Positions 37,406 through 46,398 of a DNA stretch of 46,669 nucleotides are shown piece by piece; position 1 is the first letter of the stretch; every line of letters begins with the position of its first letter. The notes under the pieces are model-generated. The model had not been told where the DNA came from and searched no databases. It saw only the letters and a program-made list of their open reading frames with translations. A program made the position numbers and the translations under genes. The DNA comes from Planktothricoides sp. SR001 (GTDB lineage Bacteria > Cyanobacteriota > Cyanobacteriia > Cyanobacteriales > Laspinemataceae): contig NZ_LIUQ01000011.1 of NCBI RefSeq assembly GCF_001276715.1, positions 93,522 through 140,190 on the forward strand. Reading direction: 5' to 3'.

Positions 37406-37427
37406 GGGAGACCGATCTCCCCCTTTT
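37406..37427 (+). terminator. Possible terminator after the phosphoesterase gene
   Basis: GGGAGA-CCGA-TCTCCC (37406-37421) followed by CCTTTTCC. The T-run is short, so the call is moderate. ATTATT-type low complexity follows (37452-37490) before the convergent HAD gene. Confidence 0.5.
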
Positions 37428-37499
37428 CCCCGATGCGGAACCATCAGGCTATTATCATTAATATTATCATTATTATTATTAATATCATATTCTGCGGCT

Positions 37500-38135
37500 T
37501 TATAACTGGGAAATGACATCCAAAATTTCGGCGGGGCGATCGATTAAAAAATCTGGATGATGTGCCGCTAAAACTGAACGAGAATTAAACCCCCAACTCA
37601 CCCCAACCACGGGAATATTTACCTTTTTAGCTGCATCAATATCGCGGGTTTCGTCGCCAAAATAAACTATCTGTTTCGGGGATAAGTTTTGGGTGTGTAG
37701 GAGTTTATGCAGCACTTTAGCTTTACCAAAAATCGTCGCCCCACAACATATGATTTTAAACAGGTGGTTCCAATTATTTATCTGAATAAACTGATGAATA
37801 TTTTCTGAGGAGTTAGAACTGACAATTCCCAGGTCATATCCCATTAAGTTAAGATTTTTTAATACTGAATCAATTCCTTCTATGGGCTGCACTTTTGGCA
37901 GATTATGATTTAATTCATTTTTGATTAAATGAATTAAAATGGGTATTTTGATTAAGGGTATTTTTGAGTTTTTAATAATGTCTCTAGAAGTTAAATTTTG
38001 CAGCGTTGTTATTTCTTCATCCGTGATTTTTTTATAGCCAAATTCATCAGAAAATCGATTAGTAATTTCGATAATAGCATCTAGAGTATTGGCTAAAGTT
38101 CCATCAAAATCAAAAATGAGAATTTTTTTAGACAT
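37500..38135 (-). CDS. HAD-family phosphatase
   Basis: The product has 211 residues from MSKKILIFDFDGTLA (a start five codons earlier is also open). The nucleophile motif DFDGT (9-13), the motif II serine in LGIVSSNS, and FGDETRDIDAAKK (motif IV) are all present. The layout fits the phosphoglycolate phosphatase/Gph branch, but substrates vary widely. The 10-bp and 16-bp tandem array at 38159-38311 forms its upstream region. Confidence 0.85.
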   Translation of the reverse strand: MSKKILIFDFDGTLANTLDAIIEITNRFSDEFGYKKITDEEITTLQNLTSRDIIKNSKIPLIKIPILIHLIKNELNHNLPKVQPIEGIDSVLKNLNLMGYDLGIVSSNSSENIHQFIQINNWNHLFKIICCGATIFGKAKVLHKLLHTQNLSPKQIVYFGDETRDIDAAKKVNIPVVGVSWGFNSRSVLAAHHPDFLIDRPAEILDVISQL

Positions 38136-38158
38136 TTTAATCCTATTCAAGCAATATA

Positions 38159-38311
38159 TTATAGCAAGTTATAGTTATAGCAAGTTATAGTTATAGCAAG
38201 TTATAGTTATAGCAAGTTATAGTTATAGCAAGTTATAGCAAGTTATAGCAAGTTATAGCAAGTTATAGCAAGTTATAGCAAGTTATAGCAAGTTATAGCA
38301 AGTTATAGCAA
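38159..38311. repeat. TTATAGCAAG minisatellite upstream of the HAD gene
   Basis: Four 16-bp units (TTATAGCAAGTTATAG) are followed by eight full and one partial 10-bp units (TTATAGCAAG). On the minus strand each unit reads TTGCTATAAC, which places TTGCTA and TATAAC at 10-bp intervals. Confidence 0.95.
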
Positions 38312-38371
38312 AAATATAGATCAGCCCTAAATATAGCGGTTATTGTCAGAATTACAGAGTTTTTCTGAATT

Positions 38372-38472
38372 CTATAGCAATCGGTTTAGGGGTTGTGGTA
38401 GGGGAAATTCATAAATTGCCCCTACAGGGTGACATTTCAAAACATATTACAACTTAAATAGGATTGCTATAG
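38372..38472. repeat. 101-bp MITE-like element
   Basis: 11-bp perfect inverted ends CTATAGCAATC / GATTGCTATAG enclose about 80 bases with a GTAGGGG ... CCCCTAC stem. No coding sequence. The stretch 38312-38675 has no gene. Confidence 0.8.
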
Positions 38473-38675
38473 AGGGCGCGGGAATGACAGGTTTTTTGGT
38501 ATTTAATAACTCTAATAAGTCCTATAAATGTATTTTCAGCAATTGCAATAATTACTGGCAATAATTAATTTAACGATTACTTTGACGGTTACTTTGACAA
38601 TTACTTTTAATATCGCATAATAAATGGGTTATTCGATTCGGATGGTTTGGTCAGAGAAAACCATCGATAAAACCA

Positions 38676-39818
38676 TCAATTAAAAAAAGTTTCATAGTAA
38701 TTAGACTTGTTGATTAATTCTTGGTTTTTAGTTAGGGGAAATATGGCGCTAACTGTAGTGCCTTGTTCTGGAGAACTCTTGATCGAGATACGACCCCCAT
38801 ACAATTCGGTGAGTTCTTGGGCAATTACTAAACCTAAACCGGAGCCTTGTTGCTCATAAAGCTTACGTTCAAATTGGACGTAAGCTCCTACATTAGCAAT
38901 TTGTTGGGCAGTCATTCCCCGACCGCGATCGCAAACAGTCAAGATAAATTCTGGTGCATTGATTAGAGTTTTCACCTCTACAATACTGCCCGGTTGAGAA
39001 AATTTAAACGCATTATCAATCAGTTCTTTGGCAATTTTGCTCAACCAGTTTTCCGCAACGGGCAATGGGGTATCTTCCATGTCTAAATGTAAATCTTCGG
39101 TGCGGTTGAATTCCTGGGCTTTCTTTTGGGCTAAAACTTGCAAAATAAACTGAGTCGAGCCGGTTTCTCCCATCAAAAAAGATTGGAGTCGTTGCGGATC
39201 TTGACGGATAATTTCTAGTTGTGCATGGAGTAAAAAGTTTTGAATCGTGCGATGCAATCGCCACGCTGAAGTTTCGATCATTTCTGACATTTCTTTGATC
39301 TCATCCGGTGTGATTTCTGTCGCATGATCCCCCAGAAGTTTGGCAAAACCCAGAATTCCATTTAACGGGGTGAGTAGTTCGTGGGGCAGCGATCGCGTTA
39401 AATTTTTGCGTAAATCATCTAGTTTTTTCTCCGACTGTTGCTGCAAAAGCACTTTTTTTTCTAAGCGAATTTTCACGGCACCGAGTAATTCCGATCTCGT
39501 AAATGGTTTGCTTAAATAGTCGTCCGCCCCCAGTTCCATTCCTTGACGAATATCTTCTTTCGTCGCTTTAGCGGTTAAAAATATAAAAGGAATCATCTGA
39601 GTTGAGGGATGGTTATGTAATTGCCTTAACACCTCATAACCATCAACTCCAGGCATCATAATGTCACAAATAATCAGATCCGGATGATGGGCGATCGCCA
39701 ATTTGATTCCGGTTTCCCCATCTTTTGCATCAATCACTTGATAATTGTGGGCGGTCAGTAGTTGAATAATAATATCGCGAATGTCGTCTTCGTCTTCTAT
39801 GATTAAAATTTTACTCAT
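38676..39818 (-). CDS. Hybrid response regulator/histidine kinase
   Basis: The product has 380 residues. An N-terminal receiver domain (1-120) has D52 as phosphate acceptor, acidic E8-D9 and K104. A histidine kinase core follows: the HisKA H146 in SLPHELLTPLNGI, and the HATPase_c motifs ELIDNAFKFSQPG (N-box), VCDRGRGM (G1) and GSGLGLVIAQEL (G2). There is no sensor or membrane domain, so the receiver probably gets its signal from another kinase. This order (receiver before kinase) is common in cyanobacteria. Confidence 0.92.
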   Translation of the reverse strand: MSKILIIEDEDDIRDIIIQLLTAHNYQVIDAKDGETGIKLAIAHHPDLIICDIMMPGVDGYEVLRQLHNHPSTQMIPFIFLTAKATKEDIRQGMELGADDYLSKPFTRSELLGAVKIRLEKKVLLQQQSEKKLDDLRKNLTRSLPHELLTPLNGILGFAKLLGDHATEITPDEIKEMSEMIETSAWRLHRTIQNFLLHAQLEIIRQDPQRLQSFLMGETGSTQFILQVLAQKKAQEFNRTEDLHLDMEDTPLPVAENWLSKIAKELIDNAFKFSQPGSIVEVKTLINAPEFILTVCDRGRGMTAQQIANVGAYVQFERKLYEQQGSGLGLVIAQELTELYGGRISIKSSPEQGTTVSAIFPLTKNQELINKSNYYETFFN

Positions 39819-40288
39819 TGTTACTGGTTTGATGCATCTTCAGAATGACTGCGAAATTGATCGATAATCCATAGCATACAATTAAACTGTAAAACCTGGA
39901 TAGCACTTAAATCTTCCAAGACGTACATCAGTCCCCGGAAGGTACTCTCTTGATATCAGGGAAGGTGGTCAATTCCCTCCCAGGCGATCATGGGGCTTTT
40001 TAGCGATCTAATAGATCAAATGCGATCTAAAAAAGTCATTTAGGAAATTTGAATCAATTCCTTAGCATATCTGAGTCAATCCCTGGATGCTAGGGGAGAG
40101 ACCCCTTGCCATAGACCGATCGCACCGAAAGCGCACCGAGAAACCGGGTTTCTTATTTGCTTAAAACAGATAACTGTCATATCCAGAAAAGAAACCCGGT
40201 TTCTGAGTTATCCGATGGCGGCACTTTCACGTTTCACGTTTCACGTTTCACGTTTCACGTTTCACGTTTCACGTTTCACGTTTCACGT
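39819..40288. other. Intergenic with palindromes and a heptamer array
   Basis: No gene is seen. Two GAAACCGGGTTTC-type palindromes with the ACAGATAACTGT spacer lie at 40138-40207. Nine exact copies of TTTCACG follow (40225-40287) and touch the stop codon of the next gene. Confidence 0.85.
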
Positions 40289-40666
40289 TTACTCCATTCT
40301 ATATCTTTGTAATCGACTCTTCACGGCCATCACTAACTCTTGAGTAGTAAATGGCTTCATTAGATAATCATTCGCCCCCAAGTTCATCCCATAGCGAAAA
40401 TCATCGCTAGTATCTTTAGCGGTGAGGAAAATAAACGGTATTCCCTGAGTCTGTCGATTCTGATTGAGTTGCCTAAGCACATCATAGCCATCTAATTCGG
40501 GCATGAGTACATCACAAAGAATTAAATCCGGTAAATGCTTTTGGGCTAATTTAAGTCCAACTTTACCATTTTCCGCCTGAATGACTTCAAACCCTTCCAT
40601 ACTCAAAGTTTCCACGATCGTATCCCGAATATTTTCTTCATCTTCAATAGTTAAGATTCTTAGCAT
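40289..40666 (-). CDS. CheY-type response regulator
   Basis: This 125-residue stand-alone receiver shows the acidic pocket E8-D9, the acceptor D52 (LCDVLMPE), T82 and K104. It lies 13 bases below the histidine kinase at 40680, so the two form an operon, and it is about as close to the receiver of the hybrid protein (38676) as paralogs usually are. No output domain; it must act through protein contact. Confidence 0.92.
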   Translation of the reverse strand: MLRILTIEDEENIRDTIVETLSMEGFEVIQAENGKVGLKLAQKHLPDLILCDVLMPELDGYDVLRQLNQNRQTQGIPFIFLTAKDTSDDFRYGMNLGANDYLMKPFTTQELVMAVKSRLQRYRME

Positions 40667-40679
40667 AGATGAATATCTC

Positions 40680-41426
40680 CTATTCTAAAGGTAAAGTCAC
40701 CGTTACAGTGGTGCCTGAGTTAACTACACTATGAAATTCAATCTGACCCCGATGAAGTTGAATAAAGTTTTTCACAATCGAAAGTCCTAGTCCGGTTCCG
40801 GGAATTTTGCCGACATTTTTTCCTCGATAAAATGAGTTAAACAAATTTTCTAAGTCTTCACTAGGAATGCCGATGCCTTGATCCTGAATTTTGAAAATAA
40901 CGGATTCATTGGTTAAATCAAGCTGAAAATAGACTGGACTATCTGGTTGAGAATATTTTAAAGCATTGGACAGCAAGTTGAGCAAGATATGTCGTAAAAT
41001 AATTGGATCTAATTCCGCGTTCATCATGGGATAATCATGTTGTAAATAAACGGTTCTACCCGGATACATCACCTCTAGTTTTTCTAAAATTTGTTCACAA
41101 AACTTTACCATTTCTATGGTTTTAAGATGACAGTAAATTTTCTGATATTCTGCATTTTCCAACATCAGGATATCTTCGAGTAAATAATTCATTTCCTTCA
41201 CGGCTCTTTGAATTCGTTGAAAATGCTTACTTTTTTGGCTTTCGGATAAATTATCCCCATAGTTTTCCAGCAGTCTACTTGAGCCTAAAATACTGGTTAA
41301 AGGGGTGCGAAATTCATGGGTGGCGATCGCTTCTAATAGAAGAGTTTGTGGCGTCACCGTCACCGGGTGGTAATCAATGGCCGTTTCTAATGACAAGAGA
41401 ATCGGTGAATTAGGAAAAACTGACAT
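40680..41426 (-). CDS. Short sensor histidine kinase with a cut CBS N-terminus
   Basis: The product has 248 residues. HisKA with H37 (THEFRTPLTSILGSSRLL) and HATPase_c with LLNLLSNALKYSQPDS, IQDQGIGIP and GTGLGLSIVKNF are complete. The first 35 residues (LSLETAIDYHPVTVTPQTLLLEAIA) look like the opening of a CBS domain, joined directly to the H-box, so the middle of a larger CBS-containing kinase seems deleted. It is upstream of and operonic with the CheY-type gene. Still likely to be catalytically competent but without a sensor. Confidence 0.88.
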   Translation of the reverse strand: MSVFPNSPILLSLETAIDYHPVTVTPQTLLLEAIATHEFRTPLTSILGSSRLLENYGDNLSESQKSKHFQRIQRAVKEMNYLLEDILMLENAEYQKIYCHLKTIEMVKFCEQILEKLEVMYPGRTVYLQHDYPMMNAELDPIILRHILLNLLSNALKYSQPDSPVYFQLDLTNESVIFKIQDQGIGIPSEDLENLFNSFYRGKNVGKIPGTGLGLSIVKNFIQLHRGQIEFHSVVNSGTTVTVTLPLE

Positions 41427-41431
41427 AAAAA

Positions 41432-41545
41432 ATGTTGTAGGTAAAATGTTGTGGGTGGGATGTTATCGGTGGGATATTGTAGGTAAAACGTTGTCGGTGG
41501 GATGTTTTAGGTAAAATGTTATCGGTGGGATGTTGTCGGTGGGAT
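41432..41545. repeat. Imperfect tandem repeats of TGTTGTCGGTGGGA type
   Basis: About eight variants of the unit (GGTGGGATGTT / GTAGGTAAAATGTT) lie just upstream of the histidine kinase start, in its probable promoter region. Confidence 0.8.
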
Positions 41546-41711
41546 CAGGCTTATTTCCTTTTAGATTTAACTTCTAGATTAAACAACATACAATCCGCCA
41601 TTAAGCGTAAATTTCCTTACTAGACATTACTTTGCCACACCTAGAGGCGATCGCGATCGTGAATGCGCTACGATCAAATTTTGCTCCTAGGTAGGACTAG
41701 GTATAAATAGA

Positions 41712-42728
41712 ATGAATCAACTTTGGACTCGTCGTCAAACTCTCTGGATGCTCACCGGGATGACTGGTAGCTTAGTTTTGCACGCTTGTACCTTTGGCAA
41801 CCAGAAGAATCAAAACACCGCCGCGATCGGTTTAAATCCTTGGGTGGGCAGTACCCCGTTGCATATTGCCAAAGAAAAAGGTTTTTTTCAAAAGCGAGGT
41901 TTAAACTTAGAAGTTAAAATATTTAGCGGCACCGGCGACGCCAACTCCGCCTATATCTCCGGTCGGTTAGATAGCTGGTCTCCAGTGACATCGGAAGCCG
42001 TAGCCCTGGCAGCAAAGGGCGGGGTAGTTTCGGAATTTAGAATTGTCTTAGTCCAGGATATTTCTAACGGGGCTGATGGAATTTTAGCCCGGAATAGTAT
42101 TAAGAATCTGGCAGACTTTAAAGGTAAAAAAATTGCCGTAGAAGAAGATAGCGTCAGCCATTTCTTTTTGTTAAAAGCCCTAGAAACAGTTAAATTAAAA
42201 GCCGGTGATTTTACCCTAGTCAATACGCCACCGGATGCCGCTGCTGCTGCCTATCAATCGGGGCAAATTGACATTGCGGTGACATATTCTCCTTATTTAG
42301 CCAAAGCGGATCAAGCCCAACCGGATGGCCGGATTATTTTTACCTCTTCTGATTTGCCCGGTGCGATCGCCGACCTCTATGTTTTTTCCCCCCAGTTCAT
42401 TCAAGACCGTCCCCAAACAGTCGATGCCTTTATTCGAGGCATTCTCGATGGATTGGAATTTTACAACAACAACAAAGAAGAAGGAATGGCGATCGCAGCT
42501 AGTGCGATCGGAGTTAGTCCAGAAGAACTAGCCAAAGATATCCAAGGCATTGAACTCCCCAACCTAGCTAAAAACCTACAAATTCTCACCGACCATAACA
42601 GTAGCGAGTCTTTATTAAAATCCATGAAATCTCTGGCTGAATTCCTCAAAGAACGCAACCAAATTCAACAAATCCCTGATTTAGAGACATTAATTGAGCC
42701 TAAATTCCTGCGAGCGATTCAATCCTAA
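41712..42728 (+). CDS. ABC-transporter substrate-binding lipoprotein (SsuA/TauA/NrtA-like)
   Basis: The product has 338 residues. The N-terminus shows a twin-arginine-like RRQTLWML and a lipobox LHAC26, so it is exported and lipid-anchored. It is a periplasmic-binding fold of the NMT1/SsuA group (AIGLNPWVGSTPLHIAKEKGFFQKRGLNLEVKIFSGTGDANSAYISGRLDS; DFKGKKIAVEEDS; YQSGQIDIAVTYSPYLAK). Possible ligands are sulfonates, nitrate/bicarbonate, thiamine precursors or urea; none can be chosen. The permease and ATPase partners are absent here. Confidence 0.88.
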   Translation: MNQLWTRRQTLWMLTGMTGSLVLHACTFGNQKNQNTAAIGLNPWVGSTPLHIAKEKGFFQKRGLNLEVKIFSGTGDANSAYISGRLDSWSPVTSEAVALAAKGGVVSEFRIVLVQDISNGADGILARNSIKNLADFKGKKIAVEEDSVSHFFLLKALETVKLKAGDFTLVNTPPDAAAAAYQSGQIDIAVTYSPYLAKADQAQPDGRIIFTSSDLPGAIADLYVFSPQFIQDRPQTVDAFIRGILDGLEFYNNNKEEGMAIAASAIGVSPEELAKDIQGIELPNLAKNLQILTDHNSSESLLKSMKSLAEFLKERNQIQQIPDLETLIEPKFLRAIQS

Positions 42729-43258
42729 GCCTGAATTTTGTTGGTTGTTGGTTGTTGGTTGTTGGGTAGGAAAAGTGAAAAGTCGTAGGGGCGAATGGCC
42801 ATTCGCCCGTACAAAAGCCGAATGCCCATTCGCCCGTACAAAAGCCGAATGGCCATTCGCCCGTACAAAAGCCGAATGGCCATATAGCCTGACGGATTAT
42901 GCTTCGCAAGGACGCCCGTACAAAAGAAATATCACTATTCACCATTCACTTTTCCCTAAACCCTACACCCTCTTCCCCCTACACCCTACACCCTAAACCC
43001 TACACCCTCTTCCCCCTACACCCTACACCCTAAACCCTACATCCTCTTCCCCCTACACCCTACACCCTACACCCTATACCCTCTCTTCCCCCGCTCCCCC
43101 GCTCCCTACTTACCCGTCACCCATCATTAACCCAGACTTTCCCCATCAAGTAGCCAATCGCCATATTATAAATAATAACCAATAAGCAATAAATTACTTA
43201 TTGGTGAGCGAAATCACTACACTTTGGTAATATCAGGCATAAACGAGCGGAGATTTAA
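42729..43258. repeat. Repeat-only intergenic block
   Basis: Four units of a 27-bp repeat (CGAATGGCCATTCGCCCGTACAAAAGC type) at 42785-42886 are followed by a copy of the window's first 26 bases in reverse (42887-42912). A C-rich stretch of CCCTACAC/CCCTAAA units runs from 42957 to 43085. The open frames here consist of these repeats. Confidence 0.85.
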
Positions 43259-43276
43259 GTCATACTTAAGTATGAC
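43259..43276 (+). promoter_or_regulatory. 18-bp perfect palindrome upstream of a small gene
   Basis: GTCATACTTAAGTATGAC, extended by TTTA and TAAA on the two sides with one mismatch. It lies about 146 bases before the small gene at 43422 and looks like a dimeric regulator's operator. Confidence 0.5.
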
Positions 43277-43421
43277 CTAAATCATCGGATTTCAGCGATC
43301 AAATTCACAGATTTTGCGGATTGAAATCACAGATTTTTCCCCAAAGATAGCTGAGAATAAAAATATAAAGAAAACTGCAAGCAAAAAATCATAAAGCTTG
43401 CACATCATGGGGGAGTCAATC

Positions 43422-43595
43422 GTGAACCATCAAGGAAATTTTAATGATTCACCAAAAACTCATGGTAGACATGGTGGCCTGATTTATCAACTTCATGTCG
43501 GCCAAAAACAGATTCAGCCTGAAGAATTTAACTTCAGCTATCGGATTATGACTTATAATCTTCTCGATCAACCTTCTGTCATCCCTCAACCTTAA
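43422..43595 (+). CDS. Small protein of unknown function
   Basis: The product has 57 residues from a GTG (43422) preceded by a good GGGGGAG ribosome site six bases upstream; ATG at 43407 is the alternative. The sequence is polar, with GNFNDSPKTHGRHGGLIYQLHVGQ, then FNFSYRIMTYNLLDQPSVIPQP. No cysteines, no membrane helix and no family that I know. It has its own upstream palindrome and downstream terminator, which favours a real gene. Confidence 0.6.
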   Translation: MNHQGNFNDSPKTHGRHGGLIYQLHVGQKQIQPEEFNFSYRIMTYNLLDQPSVIPQP

Positions 43596-43675
43596 ACCCC
43601 GCATTTCAATATCCTTTTAATATATAAAAAATTACCGTTTTTTTCCTCTGCTCCTGACTATATAAGTTCCTTCTC

Positions 43676-43707
43676 AACTTGGCAATATTGTCAAGTTGTT
43701 TTTTTTT
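43676..43707 (+). terminator. Terminator of the small gene
   Basis: AACTTGGCAA-TA-TTGTCAAGTT pairs fully (one G-U) and is followed by GTTTTTTTTT. Confidence 0.88.
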
Positions 43708-43773
43708 GCACCCATCCAACCCCAATAAGTCCTGTGCTAAAATAAAAAAATTACCTAAACTCTTTTACCGGCT

Positions 43774-44478
43774 ATGCTACTAGAATATAATCCTAGAGAT
43801 TGCTTGCCCTCCGCTGAAGATTTACCTGATTCTGACGATACACCTGTGGATAACGAACTACAAAACTTAATTCCTGGACTGCTCAAAGCCATTCTCGCGT
43901 TAATTTGGTCAGAAAGAATGGACTGGTTTTTTGGGGTCGATATGGGGATTTATTCCGATCCGAATCAACCAGCGATCGTCCCCGATGGATTTCTTTCTAT
44001 CGGAGTCCCCCGGATTATTGACTCAGATTTACGGTTATCTTATGTCTTGTGGGAAGAACAAAAAAGACCGATTCTGGTGCTAGAAGTAGTCTCCCAAACC
44101 CGTCGGGGAGAATATACATACAAGAAAAAAGAATACGCCGAACTGGGGATTTTATATTATGTAATTTATAACCCCCTGAGAAAGAGAAAAGCCCGGTTAG
44201 AGGTGTATAAACTAGAACCAGGGGGTTATCAATTATTAAGCGGTGAACCTGTCTGGTTAGCCGAAATAAATTTAGGTATCGGTCGCAGTGAGGGAACCTA
44301 CCAAGGAATTACTAGAGAATGGTTATATTGGTATGATGCCCAAGGACAAAGATATTTAACTCCAGAGGAGCAAATTTTAGCGGCGAAGCAAGAAGCTTTA
44401 ATCGCCCAAGAAAAGGCCGCTAAATTGGCAGAAAAGCTAAAAAGTCTCGGCATCAATCCCGAAGAACTTGATACCTAA
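43774..44478 (+). CDS. Uma2-family (DUF820) putative endonuclease
   Basis: The product has 234 residues. The Uma2 fold is PD-(D/E)xK-like: VPDGFLSIG carries the acidic residue, ILVLEVVSQTRRGEYTYKKKEYAELGILYYVIYNP the E-x-V and K-Y elements. The C-terminus is a charged coiled coil (ILAAKQEALIAQEKAAKLAEKLKSLGI). These genes are multiplied in cyanobacteria with unknown role. The gene stands alone; a long hairpin follows. Confidence 0.88.
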   Translation: MLLEYNPRDCLPSAEDLPDSDDTPVDNELQNLIPGLLKAILALIWSERMDWFFGVDMGIYSDPNQPAIVPDGFLSIGVPRIIDSDLRLSYVLWEEQKRPILVLEVVSQTRRGEYTYKKKEYAELGILYYVIYNPLRKRKARLEVYKLEPGGYQLLSGEPVWLAEINLGIGRSEGTYQGITREWLYWYDAQGQRYLTPEEQILAAKQEALIAQEKAAKLAEKLKSLGINPEELDT

Positions 44479-44488
44479 AATGGAATTA

Positions 44489-44523
44489 GATCATCCCAAT
44501 CAGCATCCCTGATTGGGATGATC
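44489..44523 (+). terminator. Perfect 15-bp hairpin after the Uma2 gene
   Basis: GATCATCCCAATCAG pairs with CTGATTGGGATGATC across a 5-base loop (CATCC), 10 bases after the stop codon. The Ts only follow about 15 bases later, so termination is likely but not classic. Confidence 0.6.
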
Positions 44524-44556
44524 CCCCAACGGCATTTAATTTTTATTCTATAAAAC

Positions 44557-46398
44557 ATGGCGAAATCTATGGCGAAATCTATGGCGAAATCTATGGCTGA
44601 AACTCATCCGTTACAACGGTTATTAGACTATACCGAAAAATATCGCCAAAAGATTTGGCTGGCTAGTCTTTACTCGATTTCAAATAAACTCTTAGATTTG
44701 GCACCACCCGCATTAATTGGCGCCGCAGTTGATGTGGTGGTGCAAAAAGAAAAATCGGCGATCGCACAGTTAGGAATTACCGATATTTTTAGCCAGTTTT
44801 TAGTTTTAAGTTTAATTACAATTATTGTTTGGCTATTAGAGTCTCTGTTTGAATATGCTTATGCCACATGGTGGCGGAATTTAGCCCAGCAAATCCAGCA
44901 TGATTTACGTCAGGATGCTTATCGTCATTTGCAGGATTTAGAATTAGCTTTTTTTGAAGAAAGCAGTACCGGCGCTTTGCTATCTATTGTCAGTGATGAT
45001 ATTAATCAATTAGAGCGATTTTTGGATATTGGCGCTAATGAAATTATCCAAGTAATGACTACGGTGGTGGTGATTGGCGGGGCATTTGTTGCCCTGGCGC
45101 CGACGGTGGCATGGATGACGATTTTACCGATTCCTTTGATTATTTGGGGGGCGATCGCCTTTCAGAAATTACTAGCCCCTCGTTATGCCACTGTCCGGGA
45201 AAAAGTCAGTTTGCTCAATAGTCAATTGGCGAATAATATCTCAGGAATTACGACGATTAAAAGCTTTACCGCTGAAGATTATGAAATTCGCCGAATTACT
45301 AAAGAAAGTGAGGGATATCAACAAAGTAATCGGCGGGCGATCGCGCTCAGTGCGGCGTTTATTCCCTTAATTAGAATCCTGATTTTAATTGGATTTACGG
45401 GAATTTTACTCGGCGGGGGCATGGAAGCCATTAAGGGCAATTTATCCGTAGGTACTTATAGTGTTTTGGTCTTTTTAACCCAACGGTTACTTTGGCCTTT
45501 AACCCGATTAGGTCAAACTCTTGACCAGTATCAACGGGCAATGGCGTCTACAAATCGGGTAATGAATTTATTAGATACGCCGATGCAAATTCACTCCGGC
45601 GATCGCTATTTACCCGTAGACTCGGTTCGCGGTGAATTAGCATTTGAAAATGTCAACTTTGCCTATAAAAATCGGCTGCCCGTACTGCAAAATCTTTCCC
45701 TGCATATTCCCGCTGGCCAAACTATTGGCATTGTCGGTGCTACCGGGTCGGGAAAAAGTACCTTGGTTAAATTGTTATTGCGACTTTATGAAGTGAATTC
45801 GGGAACTATTACCCTCGATGGCATTCCTTTACAAGAAATTCATTTAAAATCCTTACGTCAAGCTATTGGTTTAGTCAGTCAAGATGTGTTTTTATTTCAT
45901 GGCACCGTAGCGGATAATATTGCTTATGGTAGTTTTGAGTCTAAATTTGCAGAAATTGTCGCCGCTGCCACGATCGCCGAAGCCCATGAATTTATTATGC
46001 AGTTACCAGATGGCTATAATACCATTGTCGGGGAACGGGGCCAAAAGTTGTCCGGTGGTCAGCGGCAACGGTTAGCGATCGCCCGCGCAATTTTGAAAAA
46101 TCCACCGATTTTAATTCTCGATGAAGCCACTTCCGCAGTGGACAATGAAACCGAAGCAGCGATCGCTCGTTCATTAGAAAAAATCACCAAAAATCGCACC
46201 ACAATCGCGATCGCGCATCGTCTTTCCACCATTCGCAATGCGGACTGTATTTATGTCATGGAAAACGGCCAATTAGTCGAACAAGGCAAACACGAAGAAC
46301 TCCTACAGATTCAGGGTATCTACGCTAAATTGTGGGGAGTTCAAACCGGAGTAAAAGCAACCCAGAAACCGGGTTTCTTTTCGGAATCTCATAAATAA
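44557..46398 (+). CDS. ABC exporter, fused permease and ATPase
   Basis: This 613-residue half-transporter of the MsbA/multidrug type works as a dimer. The membrane domain (about 20-330) has six helices; the ATPase (about 365-590) has Walker [10 protein letters not shown], the signature LSGGQRQR, Walker [11 protein letters not shown] and the switch His in IAHRLST. The start lies in a 12-bp tandem repeat that gives MAKS three times, so 44557, 44569, 44581 and 44593 are all possible starts in frame. The C-terminal [13 protein letters not shown] is encoded by the AAACCGGGTTT repeat. The substrate is unknown. Confidence 0.93.
   Translation: MAKSMAKSMAKSMAETHPLQRLLDYTEKYRQKIWLASLYSISNKLLDLAPPALIGAAVDVVVQKEKSAIAQLGITDIFSQFLVLSLITIIVWLLESLFEYAYATWWRNLAQQIQHDLRQDAYRHLQDLELAFFEESSTGALLSIVSDDINQLERFLDIGANEIIQVMTTVVVIGGAFVALAPTVAWMTILPIPLIIWGAIAFQKLLAPRYATVREKVSLLNSQLANNISGITTIKSFTAEDYEIRRITKESEGYQQSNRRAIALSAAFIPLIRILILIGFTGILLGGGMEAIKGNLSVGTYSVLVFLTQRLLWPLTRLGQTLDQYQRAMASTNRVMNLLDTPMQIHSGDRYLPVDSVRGELAFENVNFAYKNRLPVLQNLSLHIPAGQTIGIVGATGSGKSTLVKLLLRLYEVNSGTITLDGIPLQEIHLKSLRQAIGLVSQDVFLFHGTVADNIAYGSFESKFAEIVAAATIAEAHEFIMQLPDGYNTIVGERGQKLSGGQRQRLAIARAILKNPPILILDEATSAVDNETEAAIARSLEKITKNRTTIAIAHRLSTIRNADCIYVMENGQLVEQGKHEELLQIQGIYAKLWGVQTGVKATQKPGFFSESHK

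Noticed and set aside
42694-42996. 100-residue frame with repeated RTKAEWPFA
   Set aside because: Made of the 27-bp intergenic repeat, which happens to be open in several frames.
42957-43085. Telomere-like CCCTAAA/CCCTACA stretch
   Set aside because: Irregular C-rich low-complexity DNA in a bacterial genome; no chromosome-end signs.
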